Position numbers and translations under genes: made by a program | From: Ianthella basta | Lineage: Eukaryota; Porifera; Demospongiae; Verongiida; Ianthellidae | Reading direction: 5' to 3' | DNA length: 64,000 nucleotides | Assembly (NCBI GenBank): GCA_964019415.1 | Contig: OZ025869.1 | Location: 5,208,882 to 5,272,881, forward strand | Part shown: positions 46,216 through 56,739 of the stretch, piece after piece | Numbering within the stretch: the first letter of the stretch is position 1 | How the letters are laid out: each line of letters begins with the position of its first letter | The notes under the pieces: generated by a model | What the model saw: only the letters and a program-made list of their open reading frames with translations | What the model was told of the DNA's origin: nothing | Databases searched by the model: none

Positions 46216-47000
46216 GTGAATGTCTCTCTAGAGTTTGATTCCTTCACTGATTTCAAAAAATGGAAGGAGATGGAAGAGAGAATGTACACAGCGAACATTC
46301 GAGATGATCATGTATATCATGTGAAATCAAGTACTGATGGTAACGGATGCACCAAACAAAATAAAGTGAAGCCATGCATGCAATGTGCAGCAAGGAATGC
46401 AATGCACAAAACAATGTGTAAGTGCAAGAGCTGCTTTCATTCCAGATATTCGCAGGTACTATTATGTCTGCTGCTGGGATGGTAACTACCGTGGTCATTC
46501 AGGGCCCAGGCAAACAAGCCAGACACGCCCACATCAGAAGGCTAGCAGGAAACTTGAATAGTCAAATTAGTCATATATAGCAACTCTTCAGACTCCAGCC
46601 AAGCAACACATGCTGCTTTGTTGCACAGCTTTGGTGTGTGTAAGGTGAAGATGACAGTGGTGATGTCCCTGCACACTGTGGAAGGAAAGGCCTTAACGCT
46701 AGCAGATGCAATGCAAAGCATTAGAAATATCATGGAGAAACAAAGAGGAATTCAGTATCTTGCTCAGGTAGTAGTGCTCTATCGTATGTGCATGATAATG
46801 GCTATCTACACAATGACGTAAAAGAAAACAATGTCATACTCGGTAATACATGATCAGGAGAGATTCAAGCATACTTAACAGACTTCGGCAAATCCTGCCA
46901 CCAAACCAAGGGGAAATTGTATAGCCTGACACCAAAAGAAAGAGAACAATATAAAATAAAACACCTGCACATAGCACCAGATTTACGAGATTCGTTCTAA
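46216..47000 (+). pseudogene. Degenerate gene with protein-kinase-like domain
   Basis: The first ORF (46216-46485) reads FDSFTDFKKWKEMEERMY and is of unknown type. Further along, 46640-46770 reads VMSLHTVEGKALTLADAMQS, then after a frame change SYVHDNGYLHNDVKENNVIL, then IQAYLTDFGKSC and HLHIAPDLRDSF. LHNDVKxNNV is a kinase catalytic loop (HxD...N) and TDFGKS is the metal-binding DFG, while HIAPDLR matches the APE region. A TGA lies between the catalytic loop and DFG, and there is at least one frameshift. Invertebrates carry many atypical kinases of this HNDxKxxNV type. This copy is broken. Confidence 0.6.
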
Positions 47001-48230
47001 TATACATCCATGCAGTGTGATCAGTACAACTGAAATAGTATTGGTTATATAAGAATTGAGTGATTTACGAGATGGCAACACATCACAAAACATCAAAACT
47101 AATATATTCTCACTTGGTAGTTTGATTAGGAAGATGTGCAAAAGGTACGGCAAAGTAGGATAATTAAAGGACATTGCAACAGGTTGCTAATGCTAGCAAA
47201 GAGAGGCCCGACATGGTTTGAATCATTCATGCGTTACAGGCAAGACATTAATTGGTAAAGATCCCATCAAATTATACCATGTTTTCAACTTTTATTATTC
47301 AAATACAAACACTGCACACAATGAACATAGTATGGCACCCACTTTATTAGTACGCATGCAAGGTTGGCTACTGATTCCGTAGGGCCCATATGGTATGGGA
47401 CTCCTGGATGACTGTGCTGATAACCTCGCTAGTTAGCAACTTCTGGGCTTTGGGGCTGGTTTGGGCGAGGGAAAAGAAATGTTGGAGGCTCCTGCTGTCA
47501 ATGAAGCCTCTGCAGCCGATTTGTATGGTGGAGAGTGAGGCTTGTACTCCCCTTCCACGTCGCATGTCCTCACCTCCTGAGTAGTCAGAGGGGTCTGAAT
47601 CGTCCAAATCACAGTAACCACTGTAGCAGGGGAAAACATAGTCACATCAACGTTACTGCCAAGTGTACCTAAATGTGTTGCCTCGCAACATTACCTGTAT
47701 CCCAGTAAACAGACATGTTCGTCATTTTCCACGCCATCCTGCTAATGGACCATATCAGTGCAATTTCCTTGTCTTCCTGATTCAAACAGGGTCCTTCAGA
47801 ATCCATATTATTGAAAAGTAAAAGGGTATCCATAATATTGGACTGTAGATAACTAAGGAAATGCCATCACACTGAAAGCACTGTATGTGCAAGTAATTGT
47901 ACTTACCTGCAAGGAGTCTGAACTGCTCAGGCAGCACTAGGTCATCTTCAGCTAGGAAGTAGATAGCTCCACGCCCAGCTGACTGAACTACATCCTATTC
48001 TGCACATTCAAAGGATGAACTTATCTGCAGGTCGAAAAGAGTCCTACAGCCTCCACCAACTAGCTGTAAGAACTTAGTTGAAATTACTCATTCCCTCCCA
48101 CAGCTTCCTTGAATATGGAGTTGACTTCAGCGAGCTCCTCATTTGCATCTATGTGCGAGTGCTAAGAAATTTTGCCGACAAGACCCTGCCTAGCCAGCTC
48201 TACCCACTTCAATTCCCTTGGCAGAGAAGT
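47001..48230. other. No gene seen
   Basis: No supported exon. Small open frames at 47368-47645 have no recognisable domain. Confidence 0.35.
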
Positions 48231-48257
48231 GCTCTATGCATACATCCAGTGATCTAC

Positions 48258-49130
48258 AGTAGCGATTAAAAATACTTAGCCAGACACCATGCATGTGAAT
48301 CTAGCGTAAAATCCTACTCGTGCGAGTAAAAATGGGTGACTTGTTAACCATAGGCGTTAACGAACGACTGCTCTTGAGCAAAAATCATACGTTGGGAGTG
48401 ATCTTAGAGAGCGACGGGCCTTTTAACGGAAGAAAGAAGACATGTTAACCCTTTATCTGGTTATTTATGGCAGTGAAGTGTTAGTTCGTGGATGCAAGGT
48501 ATCTCACGCATCGCCAGGACTCTCCCTGCAGAGAGAAGAAGCAGAAATCGAGAACCGGCCACAATGCGTCTTTCTCTTGAGGAGGCAAGAGCAGAAGAGG
48601 AAAGTGAGGAATCGTATGGAAGACATTTTAGCTATATTAAACATTATGTTGCACGTTGCGTGATGAAGATTATACGGGGATGCAAGCTAACCTGCTCTGC
48701 CGTCTTCCACTTTGTTGGCTCTTAGGAGGGTCCCAGTCTAGCAAAACAGCCACTGCGCCGAGGTATTGCTGGCACTAAACCTCACGACAACTTCTGCTCC
48801 GACACCGATCTCCGCGAGCTGTCCAATAACCTACTTCATGTTCACACGGTTTTTCTTCCCAGCGTGACTATGTACATCCTTCAATTCCTACCACTTCACT
48901 GCCATTTCGTTCGGTATACAAGACAACGTCTTCTCTTTGGATGCGATTTCACAGGTAAAGATGATTTCGTACGTTCGAATGAATATAGAATTAATGCTTA
49001 AAATGTGTTAACTTCCGAGTACATTCCTCACTCGTACGAGTATATTTCTTACTCGTACGAGTGAATTCTGTGTGCGCACAGTATCTGCGAGCTGTATGCG
49101 ATTTTATGGTTAGCTATTTTTAATCGGTAC
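48258..49130. mobile_element. Non-autonomous TIR element, possibly Merlin-mobilised
   Basis: Left end GCGATTAAAAATACTTAGCCA and, inverted, right end CCGATTAAAAATAGCTAACCA. TACAGTA lies beside both ends (48251-48257 and about 49126-49134), and a longer direct repeat ATGCATACATCCAGTGATCT lies outside each. The right end and its CTCGTACGAGTA palindromes match 45718-45962 beside the Merlin transposase remnant. No long ORF inside. Confidence 0.5.
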
Positions 49131-49204
49131 AGTATGCATACATCCAGTGATCTATATGCATACATCACATGATGTATGATAGATCCACTTTTCATTGAAT
49201 ATTT

Positions 49205-50290
49205 TTACAAACGACATCCCATATTTTGACAGGTTAGGGATGTATGCAAAGGGGCTAGTCGCATTTCCTCCCCACCATTTCTCATAGAAAAGCTGAACAG
49301 GACATATTCTACGCTATCTGGGGCCCACTTCTGAGCCAATTCTCGTTGTCGCTCTTCACTGACCAATGTTAATCCCCATTTCTTCAGCCACCTAATAGGA
49401 ATAGCCCTTAACTTCTGTGCTTGTACATAGAAATGCATGCGTCTGTGTGCACTGATAAAGCACATACCTTCTAAGATAAGTTTGTGCCACGGAATGCCCA
49501 GCTCAGCCTTCATGGCTAATCCTGCACCTGGCTAGATCTCATCTGGTGGCAAGCCAGCAGCCGTCAGTAGCATCTCTCTTTCAGTCTTTGCGCATCTTCG
49601 AAGTTCATCTGCCATTTGTACTACCGCTGACTCACCACCTTTGTTAACCTGCTGTCTTGTTTCCTGCAATGTTCTCATTTGATTCTGAACAGTGTGTGTG
49701 CAGGCATCCTTTGTAGCAATGCAAGGTCTTGCCAGTGCTGGAACAGCAGGGGCTGAATAAAGAAATAAATTTTAAGCATTATCTATGTTGCAATTTCTGA
49801 ATTTGAAACGATCAGACGTTTTTTCCAAGACAAGATCTGTGACCCTGTATGAAAACATACCTGTCCACCTGTTGGTACTTTTATGGTACTGTGTGTACTA
49901 TATTCTCTTGAGGACATCATCATCCTCTTTGTGAGGTGGCCTATTGCCCTTCTTTCAATGATGGAAGGCGTTTTGTCTACTGTTGCATCCAGGATGTCCC
50001 TTAGGGGAATCCGTGATGGAGTGCAAGACATGTGAAGTGGATTCCCAGTGCATTGGGTTGATTGTACAACCAAATTCTGCAAAGGCAAGGTTGCATTACA
50101 CCTGCCGTTAGAGCATTTGTATAGCAGGAATGCCAGTGATGAAATCAGCAAATCAGATGGTTTCTTAATGGCATCCATTGTAATTTTGCCAGTGCTGGTG
50201 CAGTGTGGCTCAGGACAAATGGGGTTCACTGATTGGAATAATAAGATGCAGCATTCACTGCATAATGTGTGGCCAAGGTGAAGACAGACA
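49205..50290 (-). pseudogene. RING-bearing transposon-like gene, N-terminal part
   Basis: The minus strand opens with a RING/TRAF-like cysteine array (LCSECCILLFQSVNPICPEP, later KCSNGRCNATLPLQNL), then RDILDATVDKTPSIIERRAI and IKVPTGGQ. After a non-matching stretch come LRRCAKTEREMLLTAAGLPP, GIPWHKLILEGM and RWLKKWGLTLVSEERQREL. I recall this order (RING, ...PxxxxERR...VxTGGQ, PWxKLR..RWLKxWxVxxASExxQR) from a widespread invertebrate transposon-like family. I cannot name the superfamily. A TAG falls between the DEI and LAMKAEL stretches, and the conserved regions expected after RWLK are absent, so the copy is incomplete. Confidence 0.5.
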
Positions 50291-50362
50291 GAGATACACA
50301 CGCACGTGTACGTATGTACATACTTACGTACATGCTGGCTTAGCACTACATTGCGCAGACAT

Positions 50363-50413
50363 ATGGGGTGCCGAAATGGACAAAATTCATGCACATACCA
50401 TTATTTATAAATA
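50363..50413. repeat. Inverted repeat, left arm
   Basis: 51 bases beginning ATGGGGTGCCGAAATGGACA. Its reverse complement lies at 52321-52372 with about two mismatches. Confidence 0.9.
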
Positions 50414-50419
50414 GATCCC

Positions 50420-50433
50420 GTTGCCATGGTAAC
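50420..50433. promoter_or_regulatory. Perfect RFX X-box-like palindrome
   Basis: GTTGCCATGGTAAC, an exact match to the RFX X-box GTNRCC-N(0-3)-RGYAAC. It lies just inside the left inverted repeat. Similar but imperfect words occur at 14442-14455 and 17041-17050. Function is unknown. Confidence 0.5.
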
Positions 50434-50524
50434 GTGCGTCTAAACGATGTTTCTAAACGTTGTAGACACCCCGGGTGTTGTTCCGCGCCGTGGTCTATTT
50501 CGACTAGCCGTGTTCGTTCGCGCC

Positions 50525-50665
50525 TATGCTCTAAATAGCAATTTAGAGCATGGGCGTGGCACGCGCATCCTTCGCGCTATGCTCTAAATGCCGATTTAGA
50601 GCATGGGCGTGGCACGCGCGGCGTTCGCGCCTATGCTTTAAATAGCGATTTAGAGCATGGGCGTG
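50525..50665. repeat. Three tandem hairpins
   Basis: Three units about 53-54 bases apart, each containing ATGCTCTAAAT...ATTTAGAGCAT as a near-perfect hairpin, followed by GGGCGTGGC and a CpG-rich spacer. Confidence 0.85.
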
Positions 50666-50673
50666 GCTTGGGC

Positions 50674-50787
50674 CCGTGGTCTATAGCAGAGAAACTGCAG
50701 CTGCGATAACAATAGTAGCTAACTCCACAACCGTGGTCTATAGCAGAGAAACTGCAGCTGCGATAACAATAGTAGCTAACTCCACAA
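50674..50787. repeat. 57-bp tandem duplication
   Basis: Two identical head-to-tail units starting CCGTGGTCTATAGCAGAGAA. The period is a multiple of three, so both strands stay open through it. Confidence 0.9.
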
Positions 50788-51160
50788 CATACGATGCACA
50801 GTTCGCTCGGCTTACTTGTTTCGTCGACAAACAAGGTAACGCTACAATCCGGCATGCAGCGGCCTACGAACCAGAGTCGAGAAAGGAACTGGTTACGAGC
50901 TGGGAACAGGCTTAGGACACCGCTCTGGGAAACGGTGTCGCTGACGGGGCTGACAGTGTGTAAGCTTAGCTTACGCGCTGCATCCACTGCCGACCTTTAG
51001 GACGTCTGCTGCAAGATGAACAACCCAATAACCAAACGACGTTTTCTCGGCCATTGTCAGAAATTGCTAACTACTTCCGGAAGACGCGTGATGACGCAAG
51101 TACGAGTAGTTAAACTGATTCGCTGCCGCTCCTTGCCCAATCGTTGGGATCTATAACACT

Positions 51161-51272
51161 TAAATGCTGACCAATCGGTGTCTCTGAAGATTTCGACCAC
51201 TCGGCACTCGGGCGCTTCGCGCCCTCGTGCCTCGTGCTCTAAATCTCAGAGACACCTCTTGGTCAGCATTTA
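51161..51272. repeat. Long foldback hairpin with GC-rich tip
   Basis: TAAATGCTGACCA...GGTGTCTCTGAAGATTT pairs with AAATCTCAGAGACACC...TGGTCAGCATTTA around GGGCGCTTCGCGCCC. About 50-base arms with few mismatches. Confidence 0.85.
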
Positions 51273-51374
51273 ACTATTACATAATGACCATTATATATAT
51301 ATAACAACCATTATTTATATATAATGATCATAATATATATATATAATGCCCATGATATATAAATATTGACCCTG

Positions 51375-52098
51375 ATACTTCATACTTTTGTTCGTATTCT
51401 TGCACTACAGAACGCCAAACATCATTCCACAGCCTTTCAATTTGCTCATTGTGAGTGGAGCTACCAGAAATAACAGCAGAAGAGCTCCCGTGAACCACCT
51501 CCATAGCCCGCCACACATCTACATTCTCTCCTCCTTGATCAGTCCTCACCTTTTCTGGCAAACCGTACAGCTGAACAGCTTTCTCAAACTCTTGCAGAAC
51601 AGTAGTGGCAAAATTGTTTGCTGAGCACTTCAGGAAGACAACCATTCTGGAATATCCATCCACCCCACCATGAGTAACCATTCTCCATTGTATTAGCTTG
51701 TGGTGGCCGTCAATATGCCATACAGCATTGGGACCTTTAACCATATACTGTCTTCTTTGCACGGTTTTCAAGCACCGAAGTGCAATATTGATTGGGTCCA
51801 CATGGTGAATTGCCTGCCGTAACTTCGCTCTCTGGATATAAATACCACGGGAAATTAAATGTGCCTGCATCATCACTTCACCATTGTTGGGATGCTTTGC
51901 CTTAATGCCCCTCACAACCTCCTCCAATTCTGCATCTGAAATGCTAGTGTATTTGCTCAAGCCCCAATCGTGTAATCGGCGACTGAGGGTCTTTGTGCTT
52001 ACTTCCAAGATTTCAGCAATATCAACTGCTTTGAAGTTCAAAGCCAAAAGGTATGTTACACTGTCCCTATCCAATTCAATCTTTGGTCTTCCAGCCAT
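51375..52098 (-). CDS. Integrase-type DDE transposase, IS3EU-like, C-terminally truncated
   Basis: From the ATG at 52098 the protein starts MAGRPKIELDRDSVTYLLAL and has a helix-turn-helix segment (ILEVSTKTLSRRLHDWGL). The rve-type catalytic domain follows: VWHIDGHHKLIQW with the first Asp, LYGLPEKVRTDQGGENVDVW with the second, and STHNEQIERLWNDVWRSV with the Glu. All three acidic residues are present and no stop interrupts about 240 codons. The family usually runs on past this point; here the frame leaves known sequence and enters an AT-rich repeat. It lies between inverted repeats at 50363-50413 and 52321-52372. Assignment to IS3EU is from memory of the motif pattern. Confidence 0.7.
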
Positions 52099-52181
52099 TC
52101 TGCTACGTGCACAACACATGCTACTGAGCATGCTCAGTATGCAAGTGCTAATTGAATATAAGCCCTGCCCACCAATGATTA

Positions 52182-52320
52182 TAATATGCAAATGTCATTA
52201 TTTACATATCATGGTCATTATTTATATACCATGCTGTTTCTTTATATATCATGGTCATTATTTATATATCATGGTCATTATTTATATATCATGGTCATTA
52301 TATATATAAATAATGGTCGT
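52182..52320. repeat. 20-bp AT-rich tandem array
   Basis: Units of ATGGTCATTATTTATATATC repeat at an exact 20-base period near 52211-52310. Related words in the inverse orientation lie at 51278-51365 on the other side of the transposase. Confidence 0.85.
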
Positions 52321-52372
52321 TATTTATAAATAATGGCATTTGCATGAATTTTGTCCATTTCGGCACCCCATA
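52321..52372. repeat. Inverted repeat, right arm
   Basis: Reverse complement of 50363-50413. No clear target-site duplication was found outside the pair. Confidence 0.9.
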
Positions 52373-53245
52373 AAGACACACATACTGACAAACTTACTAT
52401 TAAAGCGACTATTTTTCGATGGAACACATACACACACAGAGATAATGGACTGAAGGTTTGTGAGTACTGTAGTTTGCCAGATACAATGGCTGTACACTCT
52501 TGAGTGGCTTGACCTAGTAGTAGTGATGATTTGGAGCGCTTTATGGCTGTCCTCTGGGAGAAAACAACGGCGAAAGGATAAAATGGCAGTGCGCAGCATG
52601 ACGGCTGATAGCGTGCTGCCAGTGTGTCAGCAGTGATGGCCATCTTACTCAGGAGGTACAAAAATGGCTGTGTGGAGATGAGAATGGCGGCACAACTACA
52701 GAAATGCCAGCTGCAAGACCAGTCAGTCTATCAATTTTAACTTGCAACTAGTGTAACAGTGTAGCACAAGTACTATAGCATTAATGGTAATAGTAGTACT
52801 ACCATTATCAGAAAGGACTGGCTAGCTGGCTAGCCATAATGGATAGCTAACTAGCTAATGAGAATAGCTAGCTAATAGTACAACTAATAACTAGCTAGCT
52901 AGTTAGTTTGCCTCGCTGATAATAAATTGTTAGTAAGAAGAAAGTTTGACCCTTGTGGGAACAAAGTAACAAAGCAGCATTGATCCTGGGTCAGCTCAGC
53001 ATGTACTGCTGCTAGTACAACCAGAGTACTAGGTAGGAAGATCGGGTGTTTTCTTTGGACACAGAACATAGGTAGTAGTAATTGGGGTATTTTGGTGCGT
53101 TGGTTACTAGTGTTTGAGCTGTAAGTGCTGTTGTGAGCACATGAATAACTGCAGATAACCAGTGTGAAGAAGTTTGAATTTAAACTGTTTAGTATGACAT
53201 ACCTATGCTGGGATTATGCATGAAGAATATTTACCTCAAAACATG
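52373..53245. other. No gene seen
   Basis: Simple CTAGCTAG-rich patch at 52815-52910. No supported exon. Confidence 0.4.
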
Positions 53246-53545
53246 TCATGCATCTTTAGTTGATGACCTTCCACTGTCCAATCCCCATGTTGCATTGAAA
53301 TGCTGAACTTGGTCAGCATCATAAATGTTAAACAGTGCAGAAGGTTCTGCAGACAACATGTACTCCGTCATGCCAACACTATCATGCCAGTCATTTACTA
53401 GCTGTAGCTCGGCGGTGACGTCTTGGCATTTAGGGGGCAGCTCTTTCCTTTTGTCATTCCATTGATGTGCTTCTGAAATACTCAATCGCTGTGCTTTTGG
53501 GCAGCTGATCAAGAATCTGTCATACAGCCCATCTTTCTCAGCCAC
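53246..53545 (-). pseudogene. DUF3987-like fragment
   Basis: The minus strand reads EKDGLYDRFLISCPKAQRLS, then MLSAEPSALFNIYDADQVQH and FNATW. The GLxDRFLxxxP block and a later FxxEAxxxFxxxxD...W block are the pattern of DUF3987 proteins, ATPase/primase-like proteins carried by mobile elements. Only about 100 residues are present, with no Walker motif nearby. Confidence 0.45.
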
Positions 53546-53818
53546 AATCGTTGCTCAGATTTTGCTTATGAATGGATGCAATTGTATAAAACCAAAGAAT
53601 GCACAGTTGGGTGTGACTAATTTGCTCACGATGCAGACTATTTCCTTGCCCTATATAGGTAGGGACAAATTGTAACTATTCAAGCTGCATATTGGGGAAC
53701 TTCTATGGCACTGTAACACCATCTATATGCATATGATTTATGATGCTCAATAGAATCACTACCAGAGAGTAGTGACAAGTTATTGGCCTTGCTTGTGAGC
53801 CTCTTACATGACACCCTT

Positions 53819-54377
53819 CTAAGGTCCATCTCCAATTACAAGTTTGACATGATGTCTGCCATGAAGACTGGTGTGATGTAGAATACATTCATCTGGTCTT
53901 TTATACTGCTTGTAACATACTACACACACACCAATTGTTCTCTTCACGGGGCATCTGGAATTCCCATATGTTCCATTTATTCCCACTGAATTGCCTTTTT
54001 CTGGTCTTATCACTGGTCTATATCGCTGAAGCAAATATATACAAGACCAATAAAATAATATATAGCAACTGAAGATTGTGTCAAAGCACACATCACAATA
54101 ATGTGACATATGAGAGAATGGATGAGTTGAATCATAGATGATGAACCGTATAATAACTAGCCCGACCAATTGATGGGTTACTAGAGCTCGTTTTTGTTGG
54201 CTTTGTGTGCTTCGGAGGGGGTTCCTCACCTGAAGAACCACTGCTTGTTCTTAGAGTATATCCTCTTGAACACCTTGCTCCACTGGCTTGGGACTGCAAT
54301 GGAAGCAGCTGTGCTGTGAAGGATTTGAGTATCGTGATCTGCCAAGGAAGAAACAGTGGACACATATGCACGTGCAC
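53819..54377 (-). CDS. Unknown coding-like regions
   Basis: Minus-strand frames read GVCVVCYKQYKRPDEC and, in a neighbouring frame, TLRTSSGSSGEEPPPKHTK. Neither is recognised. Part of the region is repeated at 54500-54955. Confidence 0.2.
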
Positions 54378-54499
54378 TAAAAGTGCACGCTCGTGTTTAA
54401 ACTGCAGCTGCTTGAGAGAAACTGCGCTGTCTGCTCTTGAAGAACTTAAGTTGCTACTTCTCCTCTATGATGGAGATAAAGAATTAACTGTAGATAATA

Positions 54500-54955
54500 C
54501 AAGACCAAAAAAATAAATAGCAACTGAAGATATTGTCAAAGCACACATCACAATAATGTGACATACGAGAGAATGGATGAGTTAAATCATAGATGAATCC
54601 TAAAATAATCACCAATAAATCTCACCTTGAGAGAGACCATCCTGCAGCTGAGCAGCAGTGATACCCACACTGTCATCCCTGCAGGTGATCTGGATGTGGA
54701 CTATGGTAGAACCCCTTGAGTGGCAGCCTGTTGAAAATCAGGACTTGTGAGTCATCTTCTTGAGCTCCTTGGCTCACTAGCCTGACCAATTGATGGGTTA
54801 CTAGAGCTCGTTTTTGTAGGTATTGCCCTTTTCCGTTTTGTCGACTTTGCCCTCTCTGCTTTGTGTGCTTCGGAGGGGGTTCCTCATCTGAAGAACCGCT
54901 GCTTGTTCTTAGAGTATATCCTCTTGAACGCCTTGCTCCACTGGCTTGTAATGAT
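54500..54955. repeat. Local duplication of 54040-54300
   Basis: CAACTGAAGA...GTCAAAGCACACATCACAAT occurs in both, as does CCAATTGATGGGTTACTAGA followed by GTGCTTCGGAGGGGGTTCCT. The second copy has extra sequence between the shared parts. Confidence 0.75.
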
Positions 54956-55176
54956 ATGTACTCTATAAGTGATGATTGACTCCACCTTGCTCATGTTGTC
55001 ATTGTCTGTGGCAAATATATCAATAGCAGGTGTGATTAATTTGTGTAGTCATTTTGCTTCATAAACAACTTTACTCTCATTTCTGTAGGAATTAGCTGAA
55101 TGTAAGAGTGCTTTGGAGAGTTTGTACTTCAGTTCTTCTCAACACTGAGTGACACAAGATCCTGCTGCTAGAACTG

Positions 55177-55443
55177 ATGTCCACTGATGAGAGTGGGGAG
55201 GAAGCCGATGAGGACGTTTTCATTGGTCACCCTCGTCCTTGGCGCTCTGCATGTGTCCAAGAGATGTTGAACTGCCTTGACAATTGCCACTGGCAAGAGC
55301 TCCTAGGCATGCTGCCAAATGAAGAAGTGGGTCACTTCCTCCACCCCCTCTGCAAGATTAAGACCCCTTTCAAATTTCCCTACCAGGGCACTAGCATGAC
55401 ATCTGGTACATCTTACTTATATTCTCAACTTTATAGTCCTTGA
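55177..55443 (+). CDS. Acidic ORF, transposon-like
   Basis: Opens MSTDESGEEADEDVFIGHPR, then PWRSACVQEMLNCLDNC. An acidic start followed by PWRSxxxxxxxxxLD resembles the C-terminal portion of some invertebrate transposon proteins, but the evidence is thin. Confidence 0.25.
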   Translation: MSTDESGEEADEDVFIGHPRPWRSACVQEMLNCLDNCHWQELLGMLPNEEVGHFLHPLCKIKTPFKFPYQGTSMTSGTSYLYSQLYSP

Positions 55444-56739
55444 TAGTGTTCCTAGCTGTGATAACATTTGTAGTTGTTTCGCTAGTACGTTAACTACATA
55501 ATTATACATTAATTGCTGTTACTGTAACTTTTGTATTAGTTATATTTTATTACATTAGAACATTTCCTTTCATGAAATTTGACTTTTTAACTCGGTGACA
55601 AGTACAGGAATCATGATGGCTTCCTGCAACATGCAATTGGCAGGACATGCCATATTTGGGTAGATGTTTACCTGACACATGAGCTTTTGGTTAGTCAAGG
55701 AAATTGTACTTGACATTAGCCCTACACAAGATACAGGAAATGCTACTGAAATATAAAAATCTTGTGTAAAATTAAATGTACAGGAAATGTGAAAATTCCT
55801 GTTCATTTCAGGTATACTTAAATGCCATTTTTTCCCAGTGTGGTTGTAAGATGCACCCTGGCCTTATCAGCGGTGGAGTGGATGGCCACTAGGGCTCTAA
55901 GGAATCGGAATGTGATAAGGGATGTGCTCATTGTTGAGCTTGAGATTGGATTGTTGCATGTGGAATATGTCAGTTTTGTGTAAGGAATTATGACACATGA
56001 AAGGTGTGAATTCTTGTGTTGCCATGGATATGCAAGCATTGTCATGTGACATCTGCGAGACTAGACAGGAAGTTCTAGACGAAATCATCTTAAGAAGTAG
56101 TGTTTAGCTGCTATGTACGTACTTGAAGATGGGAGCAAGCCTAAACGTAGAGGTTTGAATGAATCATTCAAGTGGAACACTCGAGTCGCAGGAACCAACA
56201 CCATATTTTCGGCCAATTTCAGAAATTGTCGCAAGAATACCATGTGACCTCATATGACCTTAACTGTTTGACAGCCAGGTGATGAGTACAACCACTAAAT
56301 CGCTTACCAGACTTTTTGTATGAAGGATAATCGAGCGCTGAAAGCTAAATTGGCAAGCAAAAGGTACGATCTAGCAATCCCACATGGGGGATATTTGTAC
56401 TGTGTCTCCATGTAGAGTTACAGTGCGCGCAGTGCATGAACGTGTGTGTGAAATATTCTGTTGTGCTGATGTAACTTTACAACTGGTTGGTTTACGAATA
56501 TCCCCCACATGGAAAAGTTAGATAGTGTGTTTCTGCCTATGTCTTTGCTTTGCCTCTTAACCGTCTACTATTTCTCGCTTCACAGAATGAATAACAATGA
56601 ATATCAGACATTCGCATAAAAAAGAAAGTTGGGGCTACGTCTTCATCCCGTTCTTGCTTTGTCCAGACTCAAGTTAAAGGAGAAAAGGAGGAAATTCGAA
56701 GGTCAAGATCGGCTGTGCGCAGCAGCCGCATTGTTTACA
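55444..56739. other. No gene seen
   Basis: No supported exon. Confidence 0.35.
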
